A DNA stretch of 61,224 nucleotides from IMG/VR virus record IMGVR_UViG_3300005253_000610, positions 1 to 61,224 of that record, one strand, 5' to 3'. A program made the translations under genes and the position numbers. This DNA comes from a virus. The stretch's first letter is position 1. Every line of letters begins with the position of its first letter. Shown one piece after another: positions 39,853 to 46,917 of the stretch. The notes beneath the pieces are model-generated. The model was given only the letters and a program-made list of their open reading frames with translations. It had not been told where the DNA came from and made no database searches.

Positions 39853-40299
39853 ATGGCAGATTTTGATAAGAATAGATTCAAAAGTACGAACCAATCGTGG
39901 GAGACACCTGATAGTCTATTTGATCAAATAGATGCAGTGTTCCACTTCACACGTGATGTTTGTGCCTCACTCGAAAATACTAAGTGTAAAGAGTTTTGGA
40001 CAGAGGAAGATTCCTGCTTAACTAAGTCTTGGGATGGGGTGAATTGGATGAATCCACCTTATGCGGACATGAAGAAGTTCGTCCAAAAGGCGTATGAAGA
40101 AAGAGTTAATGGCGTTACAGTTTGTTTGATCCCGGCACGAACCAATACAAAATGGTGGCATGACTGGTGTATGCAAGGGGAGATATACTTCATCTGTGGA
40201 AGGCCTAAATTTAAGGGATGTGTCTATGGTTTGCCACAACCACTAGCCTTTGTAGTATTCGGTAGAGGGAAAGGGGTTATGAAGTCATTTTACCTATAA
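39853..40299 (+). CDS. Phage Dam-type N6-adenine DNA methyltransferase
   Basis: 148 residues after AGGAGGTATGT. QSWETPDSLFDQIDAVFHF, RDVCASLENTKC and WDGVNWMNPPYADM (NPPY motif) place it in the same compact family as 27478. It lacks a separate target domain, as usual. First gene rightward from the control region, so probably early and protective against host restriction. Confidence 0.85.
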   Translation: MADFDKNRFKSTNQSWETPDSLFDQIDAVFHFTRDVCASLENTKCKEFWTEEDSCLTKSWDGVNWMNPPYADMKKFVQKAYEERVNGVTVCLIPARTNTKWWHDWCMQGEIYFICGRPKFKGCVYGLPQPLAFVVFGRGKGVMKSFYL

Positions 40300-40393
40300 C
40301 ATGTGCTCTATCAAGACGAACGTATGTTCTAGTAAGAATGGTATAAGTGCTGCTATCATCGGGGCGCTCTGGAATATTACTATATATAGGGGG

Positions 40394-40422
40394 TTGTGTT
40401 CTGCTAGAAGGGGTGGTATACT
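40394..40422 (+). promoter_or_regulatory. Sigma70-like promoter before 40447
   Basis: TTGTGT (40394-40399), 17 bp, TATACT (40417-40422) with GTGG before it. It directly precedes GAAAGGAGG and the next ATG. The preceding stretch 40300-40393 has only a 41-codon frame without a ribosome site. Confidence 0.65.
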
Positions 40423-40446
40423 GTAAGTAGAAAGGAGGGCAGTATC

Positions 40447-40839
40447 ATGTCTGCTCTAACTACGTACCCTGACACTTCAGCTCAGGACCAATTGAGGGAA
40501 TGGTTCACTAATAGGGGGTTTAGGCCAAAGCACTTGCGGTGGGAATGGAACAGTGAGGACGGGAGGGTCGTTTTCTCTACAACGAAGAATAACTATTTCG
40601 TAGTGTTTAAGGCCGCCTATCTCGGTATGGGGGCATCTTCTCGACTTGCACGTCCGGGTGAAACCTGGCTACGAGGGAATGATCTTCCTGATGGGAAATT
40701 CTCCAAAGAAACCTTTGATAAGATGATGGACGCTGTGCTGATGTATGAACTGCGTGCGGTATCAGAGGAACAAGCACTCCCACCGTGGGAGCTAGAAAAG
40801 CCTTTAAATATCCCTGACCCGGCGTATTTGACTTCCTAG
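40447..40839 (+). CDS. Early hypothetical protein
   Basis: 130 residues behind AAAGGAGGGCAG. It includes QDQLREWFTNRGF, a beta pair (GRVVFSTTKNNYFVVFKA) and a helical KETFDKMMDAVLMYELR. No known domain. Its own promoter and the next promoter overlapping its stop suggest an individually controlled early gene. Confidence 0.5.
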   Translation: MSALTTYPDTSAQDQLREWFTNRGFRPKHLRWEWNSEDGRVVFSTTKNNYFVVFKAAYLGMGASSRLARPGETWLRGNDLPDGKFSKETFDKMMDAVLMYELRAVSEEQALPPWELEKPLNIPDPAYLTS

Positions 40840-40856
40840 ATGAGAGGTAGTATACT
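40828..40856 (+). promoter_or_regulatory. Sigma70-like promoter before the noncoding stretch
   Basis: TTGACT (40828-40833), exactly 17 bp, TATACT (40851-40856). It lies inside the 3' end of the preceding gene and points into 40857-41025, which has no supported gene and ends in a hairpin. Confidence 0.7.
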
Positions 40857-41025
40857 GAAGGTAGACGGTTCTAGCACTAGCCTAAGTGTCTGCGGCGTAC
40901 TACGTATGCGATATGCGGATTACCATGATGGCTGTGATGTTGGAACTGGGGGTCGGACCCGGGCACCCTTTAGATGGCTCGTGTAGGGCCAGCGTGAGAA
41001 GCCCTCAGAAATGGGGGCTTTCTCA
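40857..41025 (+). ncRNA. Candidate small noncoding RNA
   Basis: A good promoter at its 5' side and a terminator-like hairpin at its 3' side (GAGAAGCCC 40996-41004 with GGGCTTTCTC 41015-41024; the U tract is weak). The body has a GGGTC/GACCC stem near 40950-40965. The only frame, 37 codons, has no ribosome site. A tRNA is excluded by the lack of a cloverleaf. About 170 bases. Confidence 0.4.
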
Positions 41026-41030
41026 TACCC

Positions 41031-41059
41031 TTGCTAAGTAGTGGGAAATGTGGTATACT
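41031..41059 (+). promoter_or_regulatory. Sigma70-like promoter with long structured leader
   Basis: TTGCTA (41031-41036), 17 bp, TATACT (41054-41059) preceded by TGTGG. It starts right after the hairpin of the previous unit. Confidence 0.7.
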
Positions 41060-41270
41060 TAGAGTAGACCCCTGTACTGTTGCATGGGCAGCGATGCAGC
41101 GTTCTGAGATATGACGCTCGTCGTGGGGGTGAAGGGGCGCAAGTTCACGTCAGTCGGTTCGGCCATTGGCATGTGAGGCTGGCACTAGTGGATAGGGAGT
41201 ATACATTGTGCAAGGGGCGTAAGGGGGATTCGCCCTAATCTAGAAGGACTAAAATAGGAGGTATAGGATC
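41060..41270 (+). promoter_or_regulatory. 211-base structured 5' leader of the early small-gene operon
   Basis: No gene. Local stems visible: GCAT/ATGC around 41082-41097, AGCGT/ACGCT around 41098-41118, and GGGCG/CGCCC around 41216-41236. It ends in AGGAGGTATAGGATC before ATG 41271. Such length is unusual in this compact genome. It could be an RNA regulator of the downstream genes. Confidence 0.4.
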
Positions 41271-41429
41271 ATGTTCACAAAGAAACAGGAATGCTACGGA
41301 TGTCCGACAGCTATCCACTGCATATGTAAGATACAGAGGTACTGTCCGGTCCACACCCCCTCTAGATGGGGCCAGATGCGTTTCACATGCTATGTGGGGA
41401 TGCTTGCAGCGGTAGCGGGAATAACGTAA
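41271..41429 (+). CDS. 52-residue Cys-rich early protein
   Basis: Follows a strong AGGAGGTATAGGATC. Eight Cys/His positions (ECYGCPTAIHCICK, then RYCPVHTP and FTCYVG) suggest a zinc or metal site; the end is hydrophobic (GMLAAVAGIT). First gene after the structured leader. Confidence 0.55.
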   Translation: MFTKKQECYGCPTAIHCICKIQRYCPVHTPSRWGQMRFTCYVGMLAAVAGIT

Positions 41430-41465
41430 TATCCCGTTATACTATTATATATATAGGAGGACTAG

Positions 41466-41675
41466 ATGGGAAAATATCCGCAGGGTGACGAACTGTGCTA
41501 TCATGGGCGAGACTGTGAATGCATTGTAAAGAAAACGTTAAAAGCAGAATGGCTGGAGGGGGAAATTGATCGCCTCTTGTATGAGATAGGGCCTAGAGGG
41601 GAGCGGGAGCGGGATAGGACTGAGAGGCTGCTTACACTGTTTACTCTTGCGATGAGGCTCCAGGATGGCGCATGA
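41466..41675 (+). CDS. Early hypothetical protein with Cys/His N-terminus
   Basis: 69 residues behind AGGAGG. ELCYHGRDCECIVKK holds three Cys and one His, followed by charged helices (EWLEGEIDRLLYEIG, RDRTERLLTLF). No family. Confidence 0.5.
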   Translation: MGKYPQGDELCYHGRDCECIVKKTLKAEWLEGEIDRLLYEIGPRGERERDRTERLLTLFTLAMRLQDGA

Positions 41676-41712
41676 GGGGATACTATTACATATATAGGAA
41701 GGAGGATTAGGC

Positions 41713-41880
41713 ATGGTTGAGAAGAAGATGATCGTAAGACAGTCCCTCCGCACTGACGGTCCCTTTATAGTGGTACGGACCATAAATACGGTAGAAATTC
41801 GAGTAGGAGAGATGGTGGAGTGGAGGCTGTTACAGGACTTAATCTACCTCAGAGGGATTACTGTCGAGGTAGTTTCTTAG
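41713..41880 (+). CDS. 55-residue early protein, paralogue of 43230
   Basis: ATG follows GGAGGATTAGGC. KMIVRQSLRTDGPFIVVRTIN, then EWRLLQDLIY and GITVEVVS. The protein at 43230 has the same order (TSLDGSVTYIVIATVN, KLLQTFI, GIDVEVVEG), so the two are distant duplicates with a beta-beta-alpha-beta pattern. Function unknown. Confidence 0.5.
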   Translation: MVEKKMIVRQSLRTDGPFIVVRTINTVEIRVGEMVEWRLLQDLIYLRGITVEVVS

Positions 41881-41892
41881 GGCTTATTTCAT

Positions 41893-42402
41893 ATGTGGAA
41901 TGAAGAAGTCCTCTGTGCTTGTGGCTGCGCTACTACCTTCACTGAAGACCTCCGTGTAGGCCGTCCGAGGGAGTACCTGAACTTCACCCACGCTAAGAAG
42001 GTAGCAATGAAGAACTACCGGAGGCGGGTGAAGGAGGGGGTACAGATAGTAGGGGACCAATGTAGGCGATACCAGCCTAAGTCTCTCAAGATCGCTGAGA
42101 AGGTATTCGAGGATCATTGTAAGTACAACAAGATCGGGCACCGCTACTGTCCCAAGTCCCTCCCTCGTACACAGAACCGTTGTCCTGCGGCCTTCCACAA
42201 AGACTGGACGTGTGATCAGAAGCTCTGCATTGCCTACGGGACGCTCCTAGACGATTTCCTCGAATGGAAGATTCCTAACTATCGCCGTAGGTATACTACC
42301 TACCTGGGGTTCTGGATGAATGATTTTGACAAGGCTGATGCGGTTAATCCCTTACCTACTAGCGATCTCCAACCTTGGGAGGAAGAGGGGGTATACGTAT
42401 GA
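41893..42402 (+). CDS. Zinc-finger-like early protein, paralogue A
   Basis: 169 residues. CACGCATTF with RVGRPREYLNFTH (residues 8-33) resembles a phage HNH-less zinc module with CxCGC...GRPRxYx..H. The middle (CRRYQPKSLK, DHCKYNK, CPKSLPRT, RCPAAFHKDWTCDQKLC) adds further Cys. The TGA overlaps the next ATG. A nucleic-acid-binding role is likely but unproven. Confidence 0.5.
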   Translation: MWNEEVLCACGCATTFTEDLRVGRPREYLNFTHAKKVAMKNYRRRVKEGVQIVGDQCRRYQPKSLKIAEKVFEDHCKYNKIGHRYCPKSLPRTQNRCPAAFHKDWTCDQKLCIAYGTLLDDFLEWKIPNYRRRYTTYLGFWMNDFDKADAVNPLPTSDLQPWEEEGVYV

Positions 42403-42821
42403 GCCGTCTAGTTGTGTGTGCTTGTGGCTGTGGTGCAAACTTTATAGAGGAGCCGAGAGTAGGGCGTCCACGGGAGTACCTGAATGAAAGGCACTCACAA
42501 CGGGATAAGCAACGGCGGTATCGTCTAAACAAGCGTGAGGGCGTACTTGCTGGCCTCTCCAAGACGGGCCGATGTACTCGTCGGTATCCTAGATCACGTG
42601 AAGCCGCGCTTAAGGCGTTTAACAGACATTGTGATCATGGAACAAAGGCGGCGCTTAACTGTGTACAGGCTGATCCTGTTCAGTATCGTTGTCCGGCAGT
42701 TGTACAGAAGGACCCACAATTCTGCTTGGTTTATGCAACACTCTATGATGACTACATGGAGCTAGCATTGCCGGGCCGTTACACGCGGGAACGTACAACA
42801 GATGACGGGCTTTGGCTATAA
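42399..42821 (+). CDS. Zinc-finger-like early protein, paralogue B
   Basis: 140 residues from ATG 42399 (ATGA overlap). CACGCGANF, RVGRPREYLNERH, a basic RRYRLNKREG, then CTRRY, HCDHG, YRCPAV and FCLVYATLYDDY follow the same order as the preceding gene, so these are tandem duplicates. Likely the last gene before the inverted-repeat element. Confidence 0.5.
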   Translation: MSRLVVCACGCGANFIEEPRVGRPREYLNERHSQRDKQRRYRLNKREGVLAGLSKTGRCTRRYPRSREAALKAFNRHCDHGTKAALNCVQADPVQYRCPAVVQKDPQFCLVYATLYDDYMELALPGRYTRERTTDDGLWL

Positions 42822-42838
42822 CATATACTATACGGTAG

Positions 42839-42968
42839 TGTCTACTGAAACTAAATTACGGTTATTCGATTAAGAGCTAATCTATGTAGGTAAGTTAGCA
42901 GTTAATGAGAGCAATTGTTCTGGCAATTGTTATTGTAGGGAATAACCGTAATTAACTTTAAGTAGACA
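42839..42968. repeat. 130-bp element with 29-bp terminal inverted repeats (MITE-like or cruciform)
   Basis: Left arm 42839-42867 and right arm 42940-42968 are inverted copies of 29 bases (about four mismatches), starting TGTCTACT and containing ATTACGGTTATTC perfectly. A further 10-bp pair (42823-42832 with 42974-42983, ATATACTATA) continues the symmetry outside. The 72-bp middle is AT-rich with two CAATTGTT words. No target-site duplication is obvious. It lies between an operon end and a promoter. Confidence 0.7.
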
Positions 42969-43000
42969 TGTGCTATAGTATATTACTAATGGGCTGCTGC

Positions 43001-43030
43001 TTGACATTCCCCCGTTCCCTGTGATACAAT
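43001..43030 (+). promoter_or_regulatory. Sigma70-like promoter
   Basis: TTGACA (43001-43006), 18 bp, TACAAT (43025-43030) ahead of AGAGGAG and the ATG at 43055. It has a perfect -35 consensus. Confidence 0.7.
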
Positions 43031-43054
43031 TATAGTGAGAGGAGTATAAGAACA

Positions 43055-43204
43055 ATGCCTACCGAAGCGCCAGTCAAGACCCCTACCAAGACTCCTACAG
43101 AAGCACCGGAGAAGACTCCTGATCCTGAGAAGTATTACAGTCCAAAACGCCTTTGCGATGACCAAAAGCGTGACGGAGGATTTCGTACGGCTCCCCAGAA
43201 GTAG
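43055..43204 (+). CDS. 49-residue Pro/Thr/Lys-rich early protein
   Basis: MPTEAPVKTPTKTPTEAPEK shows a short repeated KTPT/TEAP pattern. It continues DPEKYYSPKRLCDDQKRDGG. Intrinsically disordered and basic. GAGAGGAG precedes the ATG. First gene after the 43001 promoter. Confidence 0.5.
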   Translation: MPTEAPVKTPTKTPTEAPEKTPDPEKYYSPKRLCDDQKRDGGFRTAPQK

Positions 43205-43229
43205 TCAACTAATACTATAGGAGGCAGAC

Positions 43230-43400
43230 ATGAACAAGCAGATCACTGTTAAGGTTCGTACATCCCTTGATGGGAGTGTAACGTATATAGTAATTGCGAC
43301 GGTTAACGTGTTGGAGACTTCTATACACAGTGAAATCTCTGAGAAGCTATTACAAACCTTTATATCTCAAGGAATTGATGTTGAGGTTGTAGAAGGCTAG
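43230..43400 (+). CDS. 56-residue early protein, paralogue of 41713
   Basis: Behind AGGAGGCAGAC. KQITVKVRTSLDGSVTYIV, ISEKLLQTFIS and GIDVEVVEG repeat the order of 41713. One base separates its stop from the next ATG. Function unknown. Confidence 0.5.
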   Translation: MNKQITVKVRTSLDGSVTYIVIATVNVLETSIHSEISEKLLQTFISQGIDVEVVEG

Positions 43401-43401
43401 T

Positions 43402-44214
43402 ATGCGTGTCCCATCCTGTACTCTCTGTAATATCGTAACAACTGCGGAAGCTGAACGGGATACTCCGATACCCCCCTATATCCCCCTATACTGTCCTTCT
43501 CACTACACCTATATGTTCGTAGCTACGGGCCATGATGTGGATGATGTGGAATTTGATGCAGAGGATGAGGGGGATCGGCAGGGCATCGAAGAAGCTATCC
43601 GATTCTTCTATGATAATGGGCGTCTGGATAGCGGTAAGACGATCAGCGTTCTCCTCCGTCTGGGAACGTTCCACGCAACAGGATCAGGAGCAGGGCATGT
43701 GCGCCTCCACGTATCTTCAATATCCCCCTATAAGGAAATGCCACAAGAGCTAGCGAATGAAATCGCAGAGGAAGCAGAGGAAGTAGTCCACTATTACCAC
43801 CCTGACATCTACCCTGACTTCCAGTATGATGCTCTTTGGACTATGAGGGAGATTAGTGATGAGGAAGTCGAGGAACGTGTCCAGGGGTTCCAGTATGCGA
43901 TGGATAGGGAGATAGCCCGTCTTCTGGCCTTTAAGTATGATGGCTGGTCCTGGAGGTTCGATCCTGATTGGAGAGAGAGGCATCACAAGTGGGTGGAGGC
44001 ATACTATGATGAGGAGATAGATAATGGTGATCTTGTATATGTATCGGAACAAAAGCACATACTCCGGTATGATCTCGAAGACCTCCCCTTCCACCTGCAA
44101 CGAGCACTAGTTACACATTGGGAACACATCTGGGAGAACTGGGCAGATCGCTATCTCCCCACACCACTACCACGTCCTGGGGATAGTATTGTAATACGAT
44201 GGGAGAAGAATTAG
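43402..44214 (+). CDS. Early acidic protein with N-terminal zinc knuckle
   Basis: 270 residues. N-terminal CTLC and later CPSH form a zinc-knuckle-like pair. The rest is acidic and Trp/Tyr-rich, with charged helical stretches (QELANEIAEEAEEVVHYY, WREHHHKWVEAYYDEE-like). Mixed alpha/beta, no recognised family. Its acidity would suit a DNA mimic, but that is conjecture. Confidence 0.5.
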   Translation: MRVPSCTLCNIVTTAEAERDTPIPPYIPLYCPSHYTYMFVATGHDVDDVEFDAEDEGDRQGIEEAIRFFYDNGRLDSGKTISVLLRLGTFHATGSGAGHVRLHVSSISPYKEMPQELANEIAEEAEEVVHYYHPDIYPDFQYDALWTMREISDEEVEERVQGFQYAMDREIARLLAFKYDGWSWRFDPDWRERHHKWVEAYYDEEIDNGDLVYVSEQKHILRYDLEDLPFHLQRALVTHWEHIWENWADRYLPTPLPRPGDSIVIRWEKN

Positions 44215-44215
44215 G

Positions 44216-44719
44216 ATGGCTATATCTGACCTGATACCTGAGGATAATCCCACCTTCCGTATGATGCTTCCAATGGAAGGGGCGTGGATGATACGGAACA
44301 TCATTCGGCCTGGGATTGATATTGCTTATCGTGATCCTGCGGTCAACGAGATTGACCGTATTACCCGCGCCCTTCGTATACGGGTAAACAATCTGATCCT
44401 TCGTATGATGGATGAGGAAGAAGATGCGCTAGAGATTGAGTTAGACAGTCAAGAAGCGTGGGCACTCGATTCCATTATTCCATTCGACGGTCCTGGTGGT
44501 GTGGGAACGGGAATGATCGTCAGCATCCTCCGTGGGCTATGGTATCTGGATATAGGACGGCATATTGCTGGTACGTCTGATCTCGTTGCTGATCCCCGTG
44601 CAGACTGGTCTAATACTAAACTGAAGGGCTTAGCAAAAGGCTCAGAGGGAGTGCCCGCAACACCACAGATGCACGGCTTTCCAGACGACTTTGCACCCTC
44701 TACAGAAGATATGGTATAA
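44216..44719 (+). CDS. Early hypothetical protein
   Basis: 167 residues, one base after the previous stop. Helical (MEGAWMIRNIIRPGIDIAY, ITRALRIRVNNLILRMMDEEEDALEIELD) with a Gly-rich turn (PFDGPGGVGTGMIV). No family. The 44691 promoter lies within its end. Confidence 0.5.
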   Translation: MAISDLIPEDNPTFRMMLPMEGAWMIRNIIRPGIDIAYRDPAVNEIDRITRALRIRVNNLILRMMDEEEDALEIELDSQEAWALDSIIPFDGPGGVGTGMIVSILRGLWYLDIGRHIAGTSDLVADPRADWSNTKLKGLAKGSEGVPATPQMHGFPDDFAPSTEDMV

Positions 44720-44720
44720 T
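44691..44720 (+). promoter_or_regulatory. Weak promoter overlapping the gene end
   Basis: TTGCAC (44691-44696), 18 bp, TATAAT (44715-44720) with TATGG before it. Only 40 bases separate it from a strong terminator, so any transcript would be a short RNA of about 70-80 bases. Confidence 0.4.
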
Positions 44721-44759
44721 TAGATTACCAGTCCTGGGTGTAAAGTCCGGCACTGTTAA

Positions 44760-44796
44760 CCGTCACCTCTACAAGCGGGGTGGCGGCTTTCTTTTG
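44760..44796 (+). terminator. Strong rho-independent terminator
   Basis: 10-bp stem CCGTCACCTC with GGGGTGGCGG (two G-U pairs), 7-base loop, then CTTTCTTTT. It closes the early rightward region before the packaging module. The next promoter begins 9 bases later. Confidence 0.85.
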
Positions 44797-44804
44797 CCCC
44801 ATCC

Positions 44805-44834
44805 TTGACGTTAACGTAAGGGTCATGGTATACT
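44805..44834 (+). promoter_or_regulatory. Sigma70-like promoter for the packaging and head module
   Basis: TTGACG (44805-44810), 18 bp, TATACT (44829-44834), with ATGG before it and an ACGTTAACGT palindrome overlapping the -35. The leader 44845-44943 has a GGGGG(G)CC/GGTCCCCC hairpin. Confidence 0.75.
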
Positions 44835-44844
44835 TAGTATAGTG

Positions 44845-44943
44845 CAGTATGAGTATGGGTGCGATGCCTGTACTTTGGGGGGCCGATGACTGCCTCCTTC
44901 AAAGGTCCCCCAGCACTATTCTTATGAGATGTGAGGACAGCAG
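44845..44943 (+). promoter_or_regulatory. Structured leader before the packaging module
   Basis: 99 bases with a GGGGGGCC...GGTCCCCC stem over about 44876-44911 (8 pairs, one G-U). No U tract follows. It ends in GAGGACAGCAG before ATG 44944. Possibly a stability or attenuation element. Confidence 0.4.
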
Positions 44944-45090
44944 ATGAACAGCGATGAACAGTTTCAGAAGCTCTATGATGTCTTCGTTCGGATGTATGAT
45001 ATTCATGTCATAAATACTGTAGCAACTCTTCTGGCGGCGTGTGTGAGCGTGGTTGCACTTACTATTGCTATTATTGCGGTGACAAACTAG
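44944..45090 (+). CDS. 48-residue single-pass membrane protein
   Basis: Hydrophilic N-terminus (MNSDEQFQKLYDVFVRMYD) and a C-terminal transmembrane helix (VATLLAACVSVVALTIAIIAV). First gene after the 44805 promoter, ending exactly one base before the small-terminase-like ATG. A holin-like topology is possible, but it is upstream of packaging genes. Confidence 0.5.
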   Translation: MNSDEQFQKLYDVFVRMYDIHVINTVATLLAACVSVVALTIAIIAVTN

Positions 45091-45483
45091 ATGCCAGATA
45101 AGGGAGGCGCTAGGATAAGTGATAACCGTCGTCGGCGTATACTGGATCGGACTGACGGTTATATTATCAAACATCTGCCAGAGTATATTGGAATCCTTGA
45201 AGAACTGGCTAAAGGTGTATGGTTTGAGAAAGTAGATGGACGGTCTGATACCTCAAAGATATATAGGCAGATACCTGATCGTCAGGCACTTGAGTTCCTG
45301 ATTGAGCATGGGATTGGTAAGGTCCCCCAGAGGCATGAGCTATCAGGAGAAGAAGGTGAAGTTACGTTCATCCCATGGGTGCCCACGCTGACACCTAAAC
45401 CGAAGGAGATCGAAGGAGAAGTAGTAGATGCCGAGACATACGAAAAAGAGGAAACCGAAGGGGTAGCTAGTGGCACGTCCTAA
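45091..45483 (+). CDS. Putative terminase small subunit
   Basis: 130 residues directly before the large terminase, with a 14-bp overlap. The N-terminus is basic (NRRRRILDRTD), then helices (YIGILEELAKGVW, DRQALEFLIEHGIGKVP), then an acidic tail. Size and position suit a DNA-recognising small subunit. No sequence family is recognisable, so this rests on context. Confidence 0.5.
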   Translation: MPDKGGARISDNRRRRILDRTDGYIIKHLPEYIGILEELAKGVWFEKVDGRSDTSKIYRQIPDRQALEFLIEHGIGKVPQRHELSGEEGEVTFIPWVPTLTPKPKEIEGEVVDAETYEKEETEGVASGTS

Positions 45484-46915
45484 GGCTCGTTTAAGCGCAC
45501 AACAGCAGGCGATCCGTAAGGGCGCTGGCCCGTCTGCCAATCGTAAGGTCTTATATAAGACCCATGTCGGCGCACAGTCAGACTTTCTCATGAGTGAGGC
45601 AGAGGAGGTACTGTATGGTGGGGCGAAGGGCGGGGGGAAGTCCTATGCGCTGAGGGCCTATGCTGTAAATTACTGTATGAGCTTTCCTGGGGCGCGTGTA
45701 GTCCTATTCCGCCAGTCCTACCGCCAGTTGGAAGAGACACATATTATCTCCATCCAACAGGAAGTGCCCCAGAGCGTGGCCCACTATTCCTCAGGCTCAC
45801 ACGATCTGATCTTTACAAATGGCTCCATCCTCCACTTGCGTTACTGTGAGAAAGATGAGGATGCCAGGGGCTACGACACGGCTGAGTTCGACGCCATGCT
45901 CTTTGACGAGCTGACTCACTTTACGGAATTCACCTACACTTACCTGACCACCCGCTGCCGCTCTACGAAACCTTGGTGGACTGGACCCAGGATACGTGCT
46001 GGTGCTACCCCTCTAGGGCGGGGGCACGGTTGGGTAAAGGCGCGCTGGCTTGACAACTCGAACGTTAAGCCGAATGAGGTTTGGAAAGGCCCTGCTGACG
46101 AAGGGGGCATGACGCGCCAATTCATTCCCGCTATTGTTACCGATAATCCTACACTGATGAAGGCTGATCCTAAGTATGTAGAACGTCTCCGCGCGCTGAC
46201 TCGTGAAGAGTATAAAGCTGCGATGGGGAACTGGGACGTGTTCATGGGACAGTTCTTTCAGCGGTGGGAGCCTACAATCCATGTAGTCCAGCCCTTCGAC
46301 ATTCCGGCTGACTGGGACCGCTTCATGTGTGTAGACTATGGGTTCGCTGCGCCCTACTGTGTGCTGTGGTTTGCCCGTCCGCCTGGGACGAAATCTGCAT
46401 ACTTCTATCGTGAACAGTATGGTGTGGGGGTAAAACTCCCTGAACAAGTCTATAGGGCACACCAGTCTGTGGTTGATTCCTCAGAGAAGATTCGAGCCAT
46501 TATTCTCGACCCCTCAATGTTTGGCAAGATCAATGTTAAGGGGGATCGTGTGGAGTCCCTATCTGCTGAATGGGAGAAACAGTTCGGCGGCACAACTAGG
46601 ATTATCAAAGGAAACAATGAACGGGTTGCGGGATGGCGGAAGTTACGTGAGATGATCGACTGGACAGAGGCCCCACAAGGGGGGATTTTGGCACACCCTC
46701 ACTTGTATGCCTTTAATACCTGTGTTAATCTAGTCCGAACACTGCCCCTGTTGATCTCAGACGAGCACAACATTGAAGATGTAGATTCTGATGGGGAAGA
46801 CCACGCCGGGGATGCTGCTAGGTATGGTATACAGCACGCCTTTGCTGGGGGTGGCAGGCACGGCGTACAGCGCAGTTACAGTCTTGGCCCTAACGGTATT
46901 GTGGTGAGGAGGTAA
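45470..46915 (+). CDS. terL: Terminase large subunit
   Basis: 481 residues from GTG 45470. ATPase: YGGAKGGGKSYALRA (Walker A), VVLFRQSYRQLEE, FDAMLFDELTHF (Walker B with catalytic Glu). Coupling and nuclease: VDYGFAAPYCVLWFA with Asp of motif I, then LDPSMFG and an acidic EDVDSDGEDHAGDAARYG (nuclease end, DxD). It is the ATP-driven packaging motor and cutter. Length is usual for the family. Confidence 0.9.
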   Translation: MARPKARLSAQQQAIRKGAGPSANRKVLYKTHVGAQSDFLMSEAEEVLYGGAKGGGKSYALRAYAVNYCMSFPGARVVLFRQSYRQLEETHIISIQQEVPQSVAHYSSGSHDLIFTNGSILHLRYCEKDEDARGYDTAEFDAMLFDELTHFTEFTYTYLTTRCRSTKPWWTGPRIRAGATPLGRGHGWVKARWLDNSNVKPNEVWKGPADEGGMTRQFIPAIVTDNPTLMKADPKYVERLRALTREEYKAAMGNWDVFMGQFFQRWEPTIHVVQPFDIPADWDRFMCVDYGFAAPYCVLWFARPPGTKSAYFYREQYGVGVKLPEQVYRAHQSVVDSSEKIRAIILDPSMFGKINVKGDRVESLSAEWEKQFGGTTRIIKGNNERVAGWRKLREMIDWTEAPQGGILAHPHLYAFNTCVNLVRTLPLLISDEHNIEDVDSDGEDHAGDAARYGIQHAFAGGGRHGVQRSYSLGPNGIVVRR

Positions 46916-46917
46916 AA

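Noticed and set aside
39541-39894. Frames of about 100 codons on both strands in the control region
   Set aside because: Tyr/Ile/Val-rich translation of AT-rich repeats, overlapping promoters; no ribosome site.
40301-40426. 41-codon frame after the Dam gene
   Set aside because: No ribosome site, it covers a good promoter, and it has no domain.
40857-41025. tRNA or group I intron
   Set aside because: No cloverleaf or conserved core; only a short hairpin.
42839-42968. Simple rho-independent terminator
   Set aside because: Stem is AT-rich with a 72-base loop and no U run.
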